Counted from the first letter of the stretch, positions 25,407 through 38,241 are shown. The stretch: DNA of 64,000 nucleotides from Rhinopomastus cyanomelas (GCA_013400115.1 VXBP01003486.1:434001-498000); one strand, 5' to 3'. Notes: generated from the sequence alone by a model not told the origin. Translations and numbers: made by a program.

Positions 25407-26140
25407 TTTTGCACCTAGGTCTTGGCAATCCCATGCACAAATACAGACTGGGAGGAGAAAGGATTGAGGACTGCCCTGAGGAGAATAACTTGGGGGTGAT
25501 GGTGGATCAGAAGTTTAACAGGAGCTGTCAGTGTGCACTGGTAGCCCAGAGAGCCAACCGTGTCCTGGGCTGCATCAAAAGAAGCAGTGACAGTCAGTCG
25601 AGTGAGGGGATTCTCCCCCTCTACTCTGCAGCTGTGAGACACCACCTGGAGTCCTGTGTCTAGTTCTGGAGTCCCCAATGTAAGAAGGACTTAGAGCTCC
25701 TGGAACGTGTCCAGAGGAGAGCAGCTCTGACGATCAGAGCACTGGAGCACCTCCCATATAAGGACTGGCTCTGCAAGTTGGGGTTGTTCAGCCTGGAAAA
25801 GAGAAGGCCCCCAGATGACCTTCTAGCAGCTTTTCAGTATCTGAAGGGGGCTACAAGAAAGCTGGAGAAGGGCTTTTGACACAGGTGGTAGTGAGAGGAC
25901 AAGGGGAAAGGGTTCCAGACTTGAAGAGGGGAGATTAAGGTTGGGCCTGAGGAACAAATTCTTTCCTGTGAGGGTGGTGAGATGCTGGAACAGGCTGCCT
26001 AAGGAAGTTGTGGCTGCCCCATCCCTGAAAGTGTTCAATGCCCTGAGTAACCTGACCTAGTGAAGGTGTCCCTGCCTCTGCAGAGGGGTTGGAACTAAAT
26101 AATCTTTAAGGTCTCTTCCAACCCTGGCCATTCTGTGATC
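25407..26140 (+). mobile_element. CR1 LINE, 0.7 kb of ORF2 and 3' UTR
   Basis: Sense copy starting where ORF2 encodes the NPKHKYRLG-like segment (here GNPMHKYRLGGER), then CALVAQRANRVLGCIKRS and LYSAAVRHHLESCV before an in-frame TAG. It continues into the 3' UTR (ggaacaggctgcctaaggaa) and the tail ccaaccctggccattctgtg. Older and diverged. Confidence 0.96.
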
Positions 26141-26969
26141 ATACAGCTGGACTTCTACCCCAGACTGGCTCCCCGCTGCAAGTCTGTTGGCAACAGCTTA
26201 CCTGTGCACAGGGTGTACCCAGCTGACAGTGCGTAAGACACACATACACGCTTTTCACCATGACATCTGCATAGGAGTCTTCCATTTTCCTGGATGATTA
26301 ATGCTTTTTCTTTGGCTCCAGAGAGGTAAAAGATACTCAGAAAACGAAACATTCATTTGATTTGAAAACACAGACAGGAAAATACATGACATTTATAGCA
26401 CAACAGTTTATTTCTAAGGGATTAGCTGATGAGATTTTAGGAATAAATACAATGTACTTTAGGTTTAGAAAAGGCTTTTCCCTAGATTACCATAAGAACA
26501 TTATGCCACTGATTTCTGACACTGGATTTGTAAACTTAAAATGCAGTGCTGAATCAGTGAGCACAGCCTGGGTGGAATTGAAAACCTATCTCATGCAGTA
26601 ATTGTTTCAGCTCTAACTCTGATACCAGCAGAAGTGCAGGAAGGGCAGTTTCAGTTCTAACTGCATGATGATGGGGCTGAATGGACCAATTTCAATGTAA
26701 TCCCTGTGAGGTGATGAAGATGCTAGAATGCTACTAGAAAATTCTTTTCTGGGCTGATTTTCAGCCAGGTCTTTCATATTCTATTTAACCAAAGATAATT
26801 GAGAGATAGCAATGCCAGCTGCATGTGTAGATGCTCATGCTAATTGCCACCTCCTATCGTATTGTGCAGTCCTTGTTAGGTGACAGAAGTATTTATAATC
26901 AGGAGGACTACTCTAGACAGTCTTATGGCCATCACTGGTCAGAAAGTGGGATTGACTCATAAGATTATG
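26141..26969. other. Non-coding spacer
   Basis: No exon or repeat recognised. Confidence 0.5.
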
Positions 26970-27078
26970 GGGATCACAGACTGGCTCAGGCTGGAAGAGG
27001 CTTTAGAGGTTATCTATTTCAACCTCCCTGCCATGGGCAGCGGCACCTCTCAACTAAACTGGGTTGCTCAAGGCCTCA
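26970..27078 (-). mobile_element. CR1 3' end fragment
   Basis: gatcacagactggctcaggc, tggaagaggctttagaggtt and aactgggttgctcaaggcct, a diverged antisense tail. Confidence 0.75.
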
Positions 27079-27295
27079 GAGGAACTCACTGGCCACATAG
27101 CCACCAGATGAGTCCAGTTTTTATCTGGAGTTGTTGACTCAAAGGGGTAAGTAGTACACACTATAAACTGGAATGTAATTCTGCATCCTAACTCCTAACA
27201 ATGGGATAATGAGCAGGGATATAAGGGGCAACATCAATACGTAGGTGCAACAGCAGTGGGTAATACTTGGCCAATGGAAGTGTGGAGTTAACTGT

Positions 27296-27553
27296 GAATA
27301 TAGGATGAGAGTAAATGGCCTCAGGATGCGTCAGGAGAGGTTTAGAGTGGATCTTAGGAAGAAGTTCTTTACTGAGCGAGTGGCTGGGCGCTGGAACAGG
27401 CTGCCCAGGGAGGTGGTGGAATCACCATCCCTGGAGGTGTTTAAAAAATGAGTAGCTGGAGCACTTCAAGCCATGATCTAGGGGTTAGGGAGATGTTGGG
27501 ATGAGGGCTGGACTTGATCCTGGAGGTCTTTTCCATCCGTGATGATTCTATGA
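27296..27553 (+). mobile_element. CR1 LINE 3' end
   Basis: gatgagagtaaatggcctca, gaagaagttctttactgagc, ggctgggcgctggaacaggc, then a tail at gatgattctatga. It encodes the typical RKKFFTERVAGRWNRLPREV. Same subfamily as 32463 and 40838. Confidence 0.95.
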
Positions 27554-29951
27554 CTGCTCATGAGCTCAGGCTTTGAGGGGCATTCTGGTTTCCATGTACT
27601 GGGTGCTTAGTCCCACTGCTGACACTCTCCACCGCCCCACCTAGAGAACTAGAGACAGGCACAGATGGAGAACCAGCTACCCATTTTGCTGCGAACGTGA
27701 AGGGCTTTCTTTCACCCCCCAGCTCTGGAATGGTGTATGCTTTCTTGAAGGGAAAGGGAAATCAGTCTTTTAGTATCCCTGTAGCTCAGTCTTAAAATAT
27801 CGTGAAGGATTATTTCTTTAGTATTGTTTTAAAGTTCAGATGCCTTAGTGACAGAGGCCTTTGACACAAATATTTGGAAGCTGTTCTTAGGCAAGCTTTT
27901 AAAACTTATCTCCTCTGGAGGACTCCAGGGGTCTAGACAGATTTATTCCCTTCACATATGCTTGCTTTTGCTCTTTCTTTCTCTGTTACTGCCTCTGCCC
28001 ACGCTCCGTAAAACATATTTAACTTCTTTGTCTTGAAAGGTATTTTACTTTTAACTTATTTAAGGGATGCTCTTGAAACTCTGTAGCTACATGAATTAAA
28101 CATCATCTAGTCTTTGGAGCTGCAAGTGCTGGTATGTTACCTCGACCCTGTAAGTGGGTACAAAAAAGGACTTCTCTTTCCTTTTCAATGACTTGGGCAT
28201 TGTTCTGTAGGAAATATCCACACCCCCTGATTTAGATGTTTTATCAGTGGTTATAAATATCCTGAATTGGTAGAAGCCAATCGAAAAAGCAAATACAGCT
28301 GATTGCTGGCTCTCAAATGAAATCAAAACCAACTATAAGCACTTCAGAGTATAGAACTAACCCTGACATTTTTCATCCAATATATTTTTAACAGAGGAGG
28401 AAGTGCTTTTAACTCCTACCTTATGCCACCCCAGGGTTGTAATTATTGCACTACTTCTTTATTGCATACTTTCATGATTTTTTTTAATGTCTCCATATAT
28501 TTAGTTCATAAATTCCCAGGCATTTTATTCCCATTTATTCATCTCCTTTTGGAATGGCAGACCTCCGTACTACAGAAGTAAAAAATAAGCTGTTGCAGAA
28601 GAGACTGAAAGATTGATGAAGCACAGGGACTAATAAATTACATGGAGTGAGCATATCCTGCACTTTTTTCACATAATTCTTTTAAATTATTATGATGTAA
28701 TGATATTTTTGTTCCATAAAGAGGTCTTTTGGCAAGAACTTGCTTAGTGAACACATCCTAGCATTAAGGCTACACCCTTTTTTTTTCCCTCCTGACAGGA
28801 ACTGGGAAAGGAAAGCCCCATAACTGGGAGTAGTTCTGCCCGAGGACATCAGCACTGCCTGATCTGCATGCTTCTTTCCTGGGATCATCCTCATTCAGGT
28901 AACCCACAAGCTGTTTGAGACACCAACCCCTACAAAGTCCTGTTATTTGTTTATTTCACTCAGGTGTGTGTTTCAGAGCATTCACCTCATAACTTGGTGT
29001 TTCTCGAGCACAAAAGCATCTTATTCTGGCAAATCCAGTAACCAAAGCAGATGAATCTGTACTAGAAAAAAACCTGGGCCAAGTTCAAAAGCAGACATCA
29101 AAACATATTTGTTTCATTCATGACAAGTTGAACCAAGATAATTCAACACCAGTAACAGCTACTGATCAGCACGGCGAATGGTAAACAAACAGCAGGAGAA
29201 AATGAGCCTGACTGGGATAGTTATTTTTGGTTGCAAGTTGTGTAACTTATAAGGTCCATATACACCTTTCTGATTTCAGGAGAACTATCCCAGTTCTTCT
29301 GTCAGTCACACATGCAGCATTGTTTCTGGTTAAAGAAGCTTCACACACTGGGTCACAAATCTCTCCTTTGAAGAAACGATGCATTTAAAGGCAAGAGCCA
29401 AAGCCCTCAGTGCAGAGCTCCAAACAGGAGGTTCACATTGAACTAAGGATGGAGATGGTTTGGGCCCTTCCAGCAGCACCATCTGTTTCTATGGCTGGTC
29501 ATTGTTTGGATTATTTATGAGCATCATTTTAGGTTTATCTGGTTAACCTTTGGATAGCCTCCTAAAATAACTGTTGACTCTTTGAGTTTGCAAGGTAATA
29601 TATTAAGATGCAAGGGGGTTTAATGTTATGGAAAGAACCACAAGCCTTTTTCTGTAATACATCAATACAGGAGATAGCTGCACTGTCACATGGCAACAAG
29701 GACTGCAACACGACAGGTTACTTGTTCACACCGTGGGCTGTGCTGATTGCAATTTCTTCAGGAGAAAAACAGAAAAGCAAAGGACAGGAGTTTTTTAGTT
29801 TGTTTAGAGACTTCCTCACACTACTTTCCACAATATCTCTTTAGAGTTCAAACAGAGAAAAGATTAGATGGGATTAAACTCCCCCAAAAACAATAGAAAA
29901 GGAAAATAAAATGGGTCTTGAGGATTTGTGATTTGTATGAGACTTAAAATG
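27554..29951. other. Single-copy non-coding DNA
   Basis: 2.4 kb without a recognised exon or repeat. Confidence 0.5.
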
Positions 29952-30619
29952 CATGAAAGGCCTGGCAGAAAGGGACCTGGGACGTTGGTTGACAACCAGC
30001 TGAATAGGAGCCAGCAGGGTGCACAGGTGGCCCGAAGACCAGTGGCACCTGGCTTGTGTTGGCAATAGTGTGGCCAGCAGGACTAGGGACAATTCTCCCC
30101 CTGGGCTGGGTACTGAGGAGGCCCCCCCTCACATACTGGGGGCAGTTCTGAGCCACTCCAAGAAAGAGATTGAAGGACTGGAGTGAGTCCAGAAGAGCAA
30201 AGAGGCTAGGGAAGGGGAAAGTTTGATGAGGAGAGGCTGAGGGATGTTTAGTCTGGAGAAGAGCAGACTCAGGGGGGGCCTTCTCCCTCTCTACAGCTCC
30301 CTGAAGGGAGGATGTAGTCAGGTGGGGGTCGGGCTCTTCTCCCAGACAGCCAGCACTAGGATGAGAGGGCAGGGCCTGCAGCTGCCAGGGGAGGATTAGG
30401 TTGGATGTTAGAAAGCCCTTCCTCATGGAAAAGGGTGATCAGACCCTGGTATGGACTGCCCAGGGCAGTGGTGGAGTCCCTGTCTCTGAAAGTGTTTAAG
30501 GACAGACTGGATGTTGCCCTTAGTGCCCCGGTCTGGTCAATGTGGTGATGCTAGGTCCTGGGCTAGATTCCATGATCTCAGACAGCTTTTCCAGCCTCAA
30601 TAATTCTGTGATTCTGTGA
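29952..30619 (+). mobile_element. CR1 LINE, 0.67 kb of ORF2 and 3' UTR
   Basis: Sense copy from agggacctgggacgttggtt (ORF2) through cagggcagtggtggagtccc to the tail cctcaataattctgtgattc. Many small indels break the frame. Confidence 0.93.
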
Positions 30620-30895
30620 AAAAACCCTTTTCATATTAGCCCATATGATCTTATCCTGCACTATTAGAGGTGCTGGGGGTTTTTTCATTTTCCTTGAGTT
30701 GTCAGCTCCCACAATTCAAAAATATTTTGCTAAAACAAAAGTGCACAGGATGCTGGTTGGTTCTGCAAACATTCGTCAAGGATGGTGCTAATGTAGGTCA
30801 AAAATAAGCTAGTAGAAATTAGCACCTCTGGGATCTTATGGTAGGTCTTTAATCTATGTAAGTCTCCACACTGACTAAACTGCATGTTTTTAGTG

Positions 30896-31228
30896 TCTTG
30901 CATGGAGCAAGAACAACCTCAGGTAGTTGGAGTAGTAGGTAGTGGGTTGGAGACTGACCTGTTGGAGAGCAGCATAGAAGAAAGGGACCTGGGGATCCTG
31001 GGGGAACAGCGGGATGGCTGTGAGCCATGGCCAAGAAACTTCATGGTGAGGGCAACAGAGCACTGGAAGGGGCTGCCCAGGGGTGTTGTGGAGTCTCCTT
31101 CTCTGGAGATGTTTAAAACCCACCTGGATGTTCCTGTGCAACTTGATGTCGGGGATCCTGCTGTGGCAGGGGGATCAGACTGGATAATCTTTTCAGGTCC
31201 CTTCCAATCCCTAATGTTCTGTGAATCT
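30896..31228 (+). mobile_element. Internally deleted CR1
   Basis: The left part is ORF2 (tggagcaagaacaacctcag, agactgacctgttggagagc) up to tggccaagaa near 31036. It then jumps directly to acttcatggtgagggcaaca, which normally lies several hundred bases further on, and continues to a complete 3' end. The deletion junction is at about 31034-31038. Confidence 0.9.
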
Positions 31229-31627
31229 GAAAATAGAACATTTAACCTACTGCATGATCCTGTTGCATGTTTTTGTTCAGAGTGTGTTGATAGAGCAGCA
31301 TGAAAACGTTTTACAGAATCTCTTGGGGAGCAGGCACATGTTTTGAAGTCTGCTACAGAACGAATCCAAACCTGTTCTTTTAACATGACTTAATCTTACA
31401 CTACCGCCTAGTGGCTACGGACAAAAGTATTGCCTCTAGGACTTCACTGTTTCACACACAGATACAGAGATACAGTCATTATGCAGGTTACTCTTTTCAT
31501 TCATTTTTGGGAACCACCTTATATATGTTAGATGTCCACACAGAAACAGTTTTGCCAGAGATCGTGAAAATCAGAGACATTTCCATGCTGAAGAACCCTA
31601 ATAGTCCTGTTAAGCACAGCTTAACCA
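31229..31627. other. Non-coding spacer
   Basis: No exon or repeat recognised. Confidence 0.4.
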
Positions 31628-31712
31628 TAGAATTATAGAATCATTTAGGAATGATTCTATAATTTAATTCCATCATTTAGGATGGTTGGAATCATAGACT
31701 CCAACCATCGTG
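31628..31712 (-). mobile_element. Rearranged CR1 tail forming two hairpins
   Basis: Antisense CR1 tail words (atagaatcatttagg, tccaaccatcgtg) in scrambled order and orientation. They include a 15-bp perfect inverted repeat (31631-31645 with 31650-31664, 4-nt loop) and a 10-bp one (31681-31690 with 31700-31709, 9-nt loop). Confidence 0.7.
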
Positions 31713-32462
31713 AAAGTTCAGTGCAGCTCTTTAGCAAGCAACCTCATCATGTGATACTGAGGTCCACAGAAGTGCCCCTCCAGCAGGCTCATCGAGTTAC
31801 AAAATCTCTGGGCTGACATCAAGAGCAAAAGAAGCCAATCAGATAGGAAGGAGAGGAAGTTCTAATTGAAAACCATTCGGTCGTGTTAGCTTGATAAGAA
31901 ATACCAGATGAAGGAAAGAAGCAGGACAAGGGTTGAATTGAGCAAGTCATTTGAAATTAAATGGGGGTTAGTTCAATTTCACAGCACTTGCCTTTCAAAT
32001 GTAAAGATCAGAGGCCTTATTAGAAAATACATTTAGGAACATTTCATCATAACCACTTCGTAAAGCTTCTGACATTTTCTCCTTATAAAATCACTTCCAA
32101 AATAAAGGGGTTTTTTTCTTTGAACAGTTAGATTTTGCTGCTTTGGAGCCACACAAGTTCTCCTTGTTCTTTTGCTTGGTCATGCCCTCACTCATGACAG
32201 TGATAAAGTTAACTAGGAATTTCTGTAGTTGGTGAGTGCAGGTTGAGGTTCCATAGGTCGCACTGCAGGTAAAGCAGTACTTATTAGATCACCAGGTTGG
32301 CAGAGTCAAAGGTGCTGTAATGTCATATGAGAATTGTGTGGTAACTGCCAGTTCTCCTCTCTAACAGCCACACACAAGGTAGTTTCTTTGAGCCACAAAA
32401 CGCTGTTGCCTGCTGCTCCTCTGGTTGCTTTTGCTGTAGCCACAACGGGCACCAGCAGCACA
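31713..32462. other. Non-coding spacer
   Basis: No exon or repeat recognised. Confidence 0.5.
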
Positions 32463-32768
32463 AGGCTGAGAGGGCATCTTGCTGCTCTCTACAACTACCT
32501 CAAAGGGAGCTGTAGCAAGGCTGCTGCTAGTCTTTTCTCCCAAATTACTAATGACAGGATGAGGGGAAATGGCCTCAAATTGCATCAGAGGAGGTTTAGA
32601 TCAGATCTTAGGAAGAAGTTCTTTCCTGAGAGAGTGGTTGGGCACTGGAACAGGCTGCCTAGGGTGGTGGTGGAGTCCCCAGCCCTGGAGGTGGTTAAAA
32701 AACAAGCAGATCTAGCACTTGAGTCCATGGTCTAGGGGTTAGGGAACTGTTGGGATGAGGGTTGGACT
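32463..32768 (+). mobile_element. CR1 LINE fragment lacking its 3' tail
   Basis: Sense ORF2 (ctctctacaactacctcaaa, ctgagagagtggttgggcac, coding for RKKFFPERVVGHWNRLP) into the 3' UTR. It stops at gggatgagggttggactt without the usual final 50 nt, so the true end was later deleted. Confidence 0.93.
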
Positions 32769-35700
32769 TTCTTGGCTTTCAGGTCACACTGGAACCATGC
32801 TTACAGGGAAAGGCTACAGATGCTAAATGTATCCAAGAAGGTCATCATGTAATTTGGATTAACAACTAGCATGGGTTCAACAGCCTGCCTCCTTCTTGAC
32901 TAGGTATTTTAATTTCATGATTGGCTCTCTTGAACTACCCTGAGTTTGTGTAAAGTGAATGGCTGCTTTAGGATCTTATCAGCAAAGCTGGTCTAGCAGG
33001 CTGGTCTCCGTGAGACTGGACTGGAATGAGCTTACTGTGAGTGTTCCAGTCCAGCTACAAAAACTAGCTCTACTCCAGGACTATTGTTTTCTGATGTTGT
33101 TCTTTAGAGTGGAAGACCTATGTACCTTTAGTAATTACAAAGGGTAGAATGAAGACACAAACAACATGAAACAGCTTTTAGAAAAGCTTTTCAATAACTT
33201 CCTTCTCCTTTGTGTTCCCCTTGGAATTAGTCCTTTTCTTTCCTCTTTCAACAAGCAAAACAGACATGAAGCACTGGAGCAGATTTACAGTTCTTTGGTG
33301 GCGATAAATTTGCTCCATTCTGTTTGGATGTCTCCCCTGAATGCCAGTTACAAATATAATCAGAAAGGGCAACAAATCCTAGGGTATTTTAAAAGCTAAA
33401 AGGCTTCAGTTAGGGGTTTTTTATGAACTACACCAGCTCTCCATAATTAGTAAGTTACTAGCCGTGGTAAGTCTTTTCCTTGTGTCTAGGTACAACCTCC
33501 ACTGAAGCTGAATCACGAGGCCCGGGTGGCTTTAAACACTTGATAACTGTTTCTCTAAGTTTATAATAATCTTTTATATTAGCTCTCCAACACTGATGTT
33601 GGAAAGAAAACCCAAGTTAGCAAAGAAACAGCAGTCATTTGAAGGCAGAACTCATTCAGTATTCTCAGTGCCTTAATAGAAAATGTGTAAGCCAATTTGC
33701 TCAGGACAGGAGGAACAGAAGGTTTGACAGCCATGAAAAACTCAATTATTTGGGATTTGTTGGGGGGGGTTCTTCATATTTCTGCTTTTTCTCCACTTAC
33801 TATGTTTGTCTTTTGTTGCCCCAAGGAGAAATTGTAGTAGCAATAGTAGCTGCTTTGCATTTCTTTAATTAAATTCTGAAAAGCACCAGATGCTTCCATT
33901 TGCAATCTCCATTTCTCTTAGTGAAGTGCAGAGGAGTTAATTATATATAGTAGGCTGTAGTTTACTTTGAATCCAGGCTGGAGCAGTGTTAATTAAGCCT
34001 CTTCATTTAGGTGAAGTATAGCCTCGCATCACTACAGGTCTGGGCTGCCTTGCTTCCTATTGTTTTTTCAATCCCAGACAAAATTCTGAGACTTTAGCTC
34101 TTTCTGAAGCTATTAAAGACTTGATTGGTAATAACTTCTTCCAGAGCTGTTCCACTTGGAACCTTAGGAAGTGCCTGGTTTAGCCATAGTGAAGTACAGA
34201 AGCTAGGGCTTAAAGAACCAGCAAGAGAAATTCAAAGAATGATAGTTCATCTTAATTTTAACCAGAATCAGGGGTTATTTAGGTGCCTAAAGGCACAGGC
34301 AGGTGTTTCCTGTGGTTTCACAAACATCTCATTGTGACACTGCTGTGCATCCTTAGGTGTCTAAACACTCTTTAGTCTGTGTTCTTGCCTCTTGCACCAT
34401 CTTTCCAAGGATGCTGTGCTGTTCGGCAAGGGAAACGTTAGGCAGCTATTTTGGCACCTATCCCTAGCCAGTGAACTCACAGTCTTCTCATAATGGACAT
34501 TTTATCCCCGCAGTCAACAGTGCAGCTGGGATGAAAATCACTTCCCAGATACATCCTTAGGCTGACATGATGAGGGTTTACCTTCTTCCTCCCTAATTAG
34601 ATTCCTCTGGGAAGAAAAAGTGGGTACATGAGCCAGAAGAAGTCACTGGAGCACAGCAGCTGGATCCCCAACCCAAGCACACAGGAGACCCCGTCAGGAA
34701 AATGCAGTCTCACAAAAGGACTGCCAGATATTCACAGAGATGAGCTGAAGACCCTGAGTTTGATATAAAGGAAAGACTTAACAAATGCTTTTTTAACAGC
34801 AAACACATTTGAGGAAAGCTGGCTCTGCTTGGGGACAGTTAGCAAAGAAGACAGGGAAGATTCATCAGATAATTTATCTATTAGGAATTATTTGCATAAT
34901 TTTACAGAAAACTTCAAATTAGTGCAAGATTAAGATCCTAAAACTCCCTTCCCTGAAGCACGAGAGTCTGTGAGAACTTCACCTAACTAGGCTTTGTTAA
35001 AAATGCAAAATGAAGTTTAATGTGTATCGCTTAGGCCTTTCCGAGTCTTTAGTAACTCACTTGGATGAACTTCATTAGATTGCTAGCTTTGTAAAACTAA
35101 TTACAGAAAATTAAACTGGGGCCAGGTACAATGAAGTCATCACCAAGTGTAGCTCTGAACGCTGAGATCAAGCTTGAGTCTTACACTCGCACACACACGG
35201 GGTTCTCTCACTGCAAATCAAACACTGCCTCTACCACAGGCCAAGAAAATAAAACCCCAACCCCAAAAAACCCCACCAGCAGCGTAAAAACAGCACATGA
35301 GTTGCGTGAGGGTTTTGTCAGCCTTTCTCCCAGTGTCCGCTCATCTGCCCACTCTGGAGTGCTGGTGAACCTTCTCAGTGAAGTGCTTGGAGTAAGGCCA
35401 TTCCCCTTCACTTCATCCCGTCCACCTCGTGCTCATATCGATTCATTGGTGTTTCTCTGAGAACACTGGGTTCCACAAGCCCTTTCATTTGCCTCGATGC
35501 TCGGGATTTTCATCAGGAACTGATGCAAACTTTCCCAATTTCACAAAAAGACCTTTTCTGCTGCCCCACATCTTGCAGTTCTGTCGTGCAGTGTTTCATA
35601 CCCAGAATCACTTCAGACCCTGATTCATTTGTCCACACGCACACAACCGCCCCCCATACAGGACCCCACTATTCTGGCCTGTCCCTACACAGACAAACAA

Positions 35701-36239
35701 CAGCACAGGGTGCAACATCAAGGTACATTTGGAATTTTTTTAAGCCTGATCAATTTTACATTGCAAGCCCATAGTGGTTAAAGTACCCACAGCTAAATGT
35801 CTTGATCCTCAAAATGAAAAGCAAACAAAAAAAGCAGCTATTTTTAAAAATTGTACAAACAGAAGGGATCTCAGTGGAAAAGAAGAAGTCTCATTAAACA
35901 TTAAGGATGAAGTGATGGAGCTGTGATTCAGCACCGGTGCCTTATGAAGGAGTTTCCCTCTCCCTTCCCTTTCTCATGCCTCCAGACACAGGTTTCTGCT
36001 CCGATGACTCAAAGCACCATCCTGGTTTGGTGGCAACAAGGGACCACGGGACTAGACTGGGCTGTACCATAGCCCTTCCTAATACTGACCAGTGAGTTTC
36101 TCTCCAGGCCCAGAGCCCAGATGCAGGTAAAGGAGACCAACCTAGTGATAAGAATGAAGTAAAACAGGAAACATTTAGCCTTGATAGCCAGAGGGAGCCC
36201 TCTGTCAGGTTTTTTTATAGTGTGAAATAGCACCCAGTG
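32769..36239. other. Single-copy non-coding DNA
   Basis: 3.5 kb without a recognised exon or repeat. Frames here are short and unlike known families. Confidence 0.5.
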
Positions 36240-36755
36240 GAAATGGCAGAACTGGACCCGCTTCTTGTGAACAGAGAAGATCTTGTGGGGGAAGTAAAGG
36301 CTGGAGGTTGTCTAGGGCACAGTGATCAAGAGATGATTGAGGTTTCAATCCTTGGAGGAACAAGGACAGCTGTTAGTAAAATTCCTACCTTAGACTTCCA
36401 GAGGGCAAACTTTGGCCTGTTCAGGAGACTGATTGGCAAAGTCCCTTGGGAGGCTGCCCTGAAAGATATAGGAGTCCAGGAAGGCTGGACACGCTCCAAG
36501 AGGGAAGTCTTAAAGGCACAGGAGCAGTCTGTCCCCGCGTGATGAAAAATGAGCCGGTGGGGAAGAAGCCCAGCCTGGCTGAGCAGGGAGCTTGTGCAAG
36601 AACTTGGGACCAAAACAAGAGTGTCTCAGCTTTGGAAAGAGGGGCAGGTGAATCAGGCAGCATTTCAGGACATTGTAAGGTCATGTAGAAAGACAATTAG
36701 AGATGCAAAAGCTCATTTAGAATCCACTTGAGACATTAGAACATAAAGAAAGAAA
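36240..36755 (+). mobile_element. CR1 LINE ORF2 fragment (end of endonuclease, linker)
   Basis: The sense frame reads VNREDLVGEVKAGGCLGHSD, then IEVSILGG, LDFQRANFGLFRRLIGKVPW and KEDG-type linker text. After a stop at 36540 a second frame gives RWGRSPAWLSRELVQEL and VRSCRKTIRDAKAHLES. This is the C-terminal part of the APE endonuclease and the linker before the reverse transcriptase, a part of CR1 seldom kept. Truncated at both ends. Confidence 0.92.
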
Positions 36756-37081
36756 AATAGCCTGGTGACTGCATTAGAAAAGGTACTGCAGGAAACTACC
36801 CTTCAGTGCCTGGGAGTGCTCCAGGTGACCTTCTGTAACAGAAGTGCTCCACTGCTGGTTGGTTTCAGTGTTTCTGAGCCCTTATATTGGACTTTGTCAC
36901 TTAAATGAGACTGCATGATATAGATCACCCATTGGAGAACAGGGATTGCTAATGGGGGCTGATCTGCAGTGTCCTTTTGTAGTTATTATATATGGAAGAA
37001 AAAGGGGGGTTTCCCCAAAATTAATTAACCCAATGAATCATTTCATTTTTACTCAGTAGACTCTAATGTATTTTCATGTTA
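36756..37081. other. Spacer between two CR1 pieces
   Basis: No feature recognised. It may include unrecognised remnants linking the endonuclease piece to the next copy. Confidence 0.4.
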
Positions 37082-37535
37082 ACAACCCCAGGTACTAGTA
37101 TAGGTTGGGGGCTGACCTGTTGAAGAAAGGGACCTGGGGGTCCTGGTGGCCAGCAGGATGACCATGAGCCAGCAATGGGCCCTTGTGGCCAAGAAGGCCA
37201 AAGGCATGCTGGGGTGGATCAGAAGGGCTGTGGTGTGAGGAGGATGGAGCCAGGCTCTGCTCAGTGGCATCCAATGTCAGGACAAGGACAACAGGTGGCA
37301 GCTGAAACATAAGAGTTTCCATATAAACATGAGAAGGACCTTCTTTACGTTCAGAGTGACAGAGCACTGGAACAGGCTCACCAGGGGGATTGTGGAGTCT
37401 CCTTCCCTGGAGATGTTTAAAACCTGCCTGGACATGTCCCCGTGCAACTTCATCTAGGTGATGCTGCTGTGGCAGGGGGATTGGGCTGGATGATCTTTTG
37501 AGGTCTCTTCAAATCCCTAATGTTCTGTGAATTCT
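37082..37535 (+). mobile_element. Internally deleted CR1
   Basis: Starts in ORF2 (ggttgggggctgacctgttg, ccttgtggccaagaaggcca). After cagaagggctgtggt near 37234 it jumps to gaggaggatggagccaggct and then has a complete 3' end (ccctaatgttctgtgaattc). The deletion differs from the one in the copy at 30896. Confidence 0.92.
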
Positions 37536-38031
37536 AATTTCTCCCAGTTCACATTGTATGCTGAGTTGAAAAAGCCATTTCTTGTATTTCTTAATATGCT
37601 CAAAGGATCTAAGGAAATTACCAAATTTAACAGCTTAGCTTCAAAAATCCGTGTAAGAGCTCAAATCACCACCATGAGCTGCATGATCACACCGGACAAA
37701 TTGTCTGACGGTTTAAAGAATTTACTTACATTAACAGCTAGAATATAAAGTAGATAAAAACCCATCAGAGAGTTTGAAATGTTCCATTCTACAGTAAATC
37801 CATTACACGGCATCAAACCACATTGACCTCTACCCAGTTACAAGAAAAGTTTCCATTACGAGAGGTTTAAAGATCCTCTGATTTTTTCCAAACGTTTTAA
37901 TATTGAGATGAACTCCAGAGTTTGGAAAGATTGGGGATTAAACTGTGCACTCAGCAATGTGAATCTCATGCTGAAGTCAGTTACAGCTGTTAGATGCCTA
38001 TACAGTGAACACAAAGGGTCTTTTTTCTTTT
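37536..38031. other. Non-coding spacer
   Basis: No exon or repeat recognised. Confidence 0.4.
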
Positions 38032-38241
38032 ACAGAATGACAGAATTATTGAGGCTGGAAAAGACATCTGAGATCATCCAGCCCATGACCTAACAGCACC
38101 ACATCAGCCAGGGCACTAAGTGCCACAGCCAGTCTGTCCTTCAACACCTCCAGGTATGGGGATTTCACCACTGCCCTGGGCAGTCCATTCCAGTGTCTGA
38201 TCACCTTTTCTGTGAAGAAGTGCTTCCTAATAACCAATCTT
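38032..38241 (-). mobile_element. CR1 LINE 3' end
   Basis: acagaatgacagaattattg, aggctggaaaagacatctga, ctgggcagtccattccagtg. The minus strand still reads RKHFFTEKVIRHWNGLPRAV. Sister of the copy at 24639. Confidence 0.94.
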
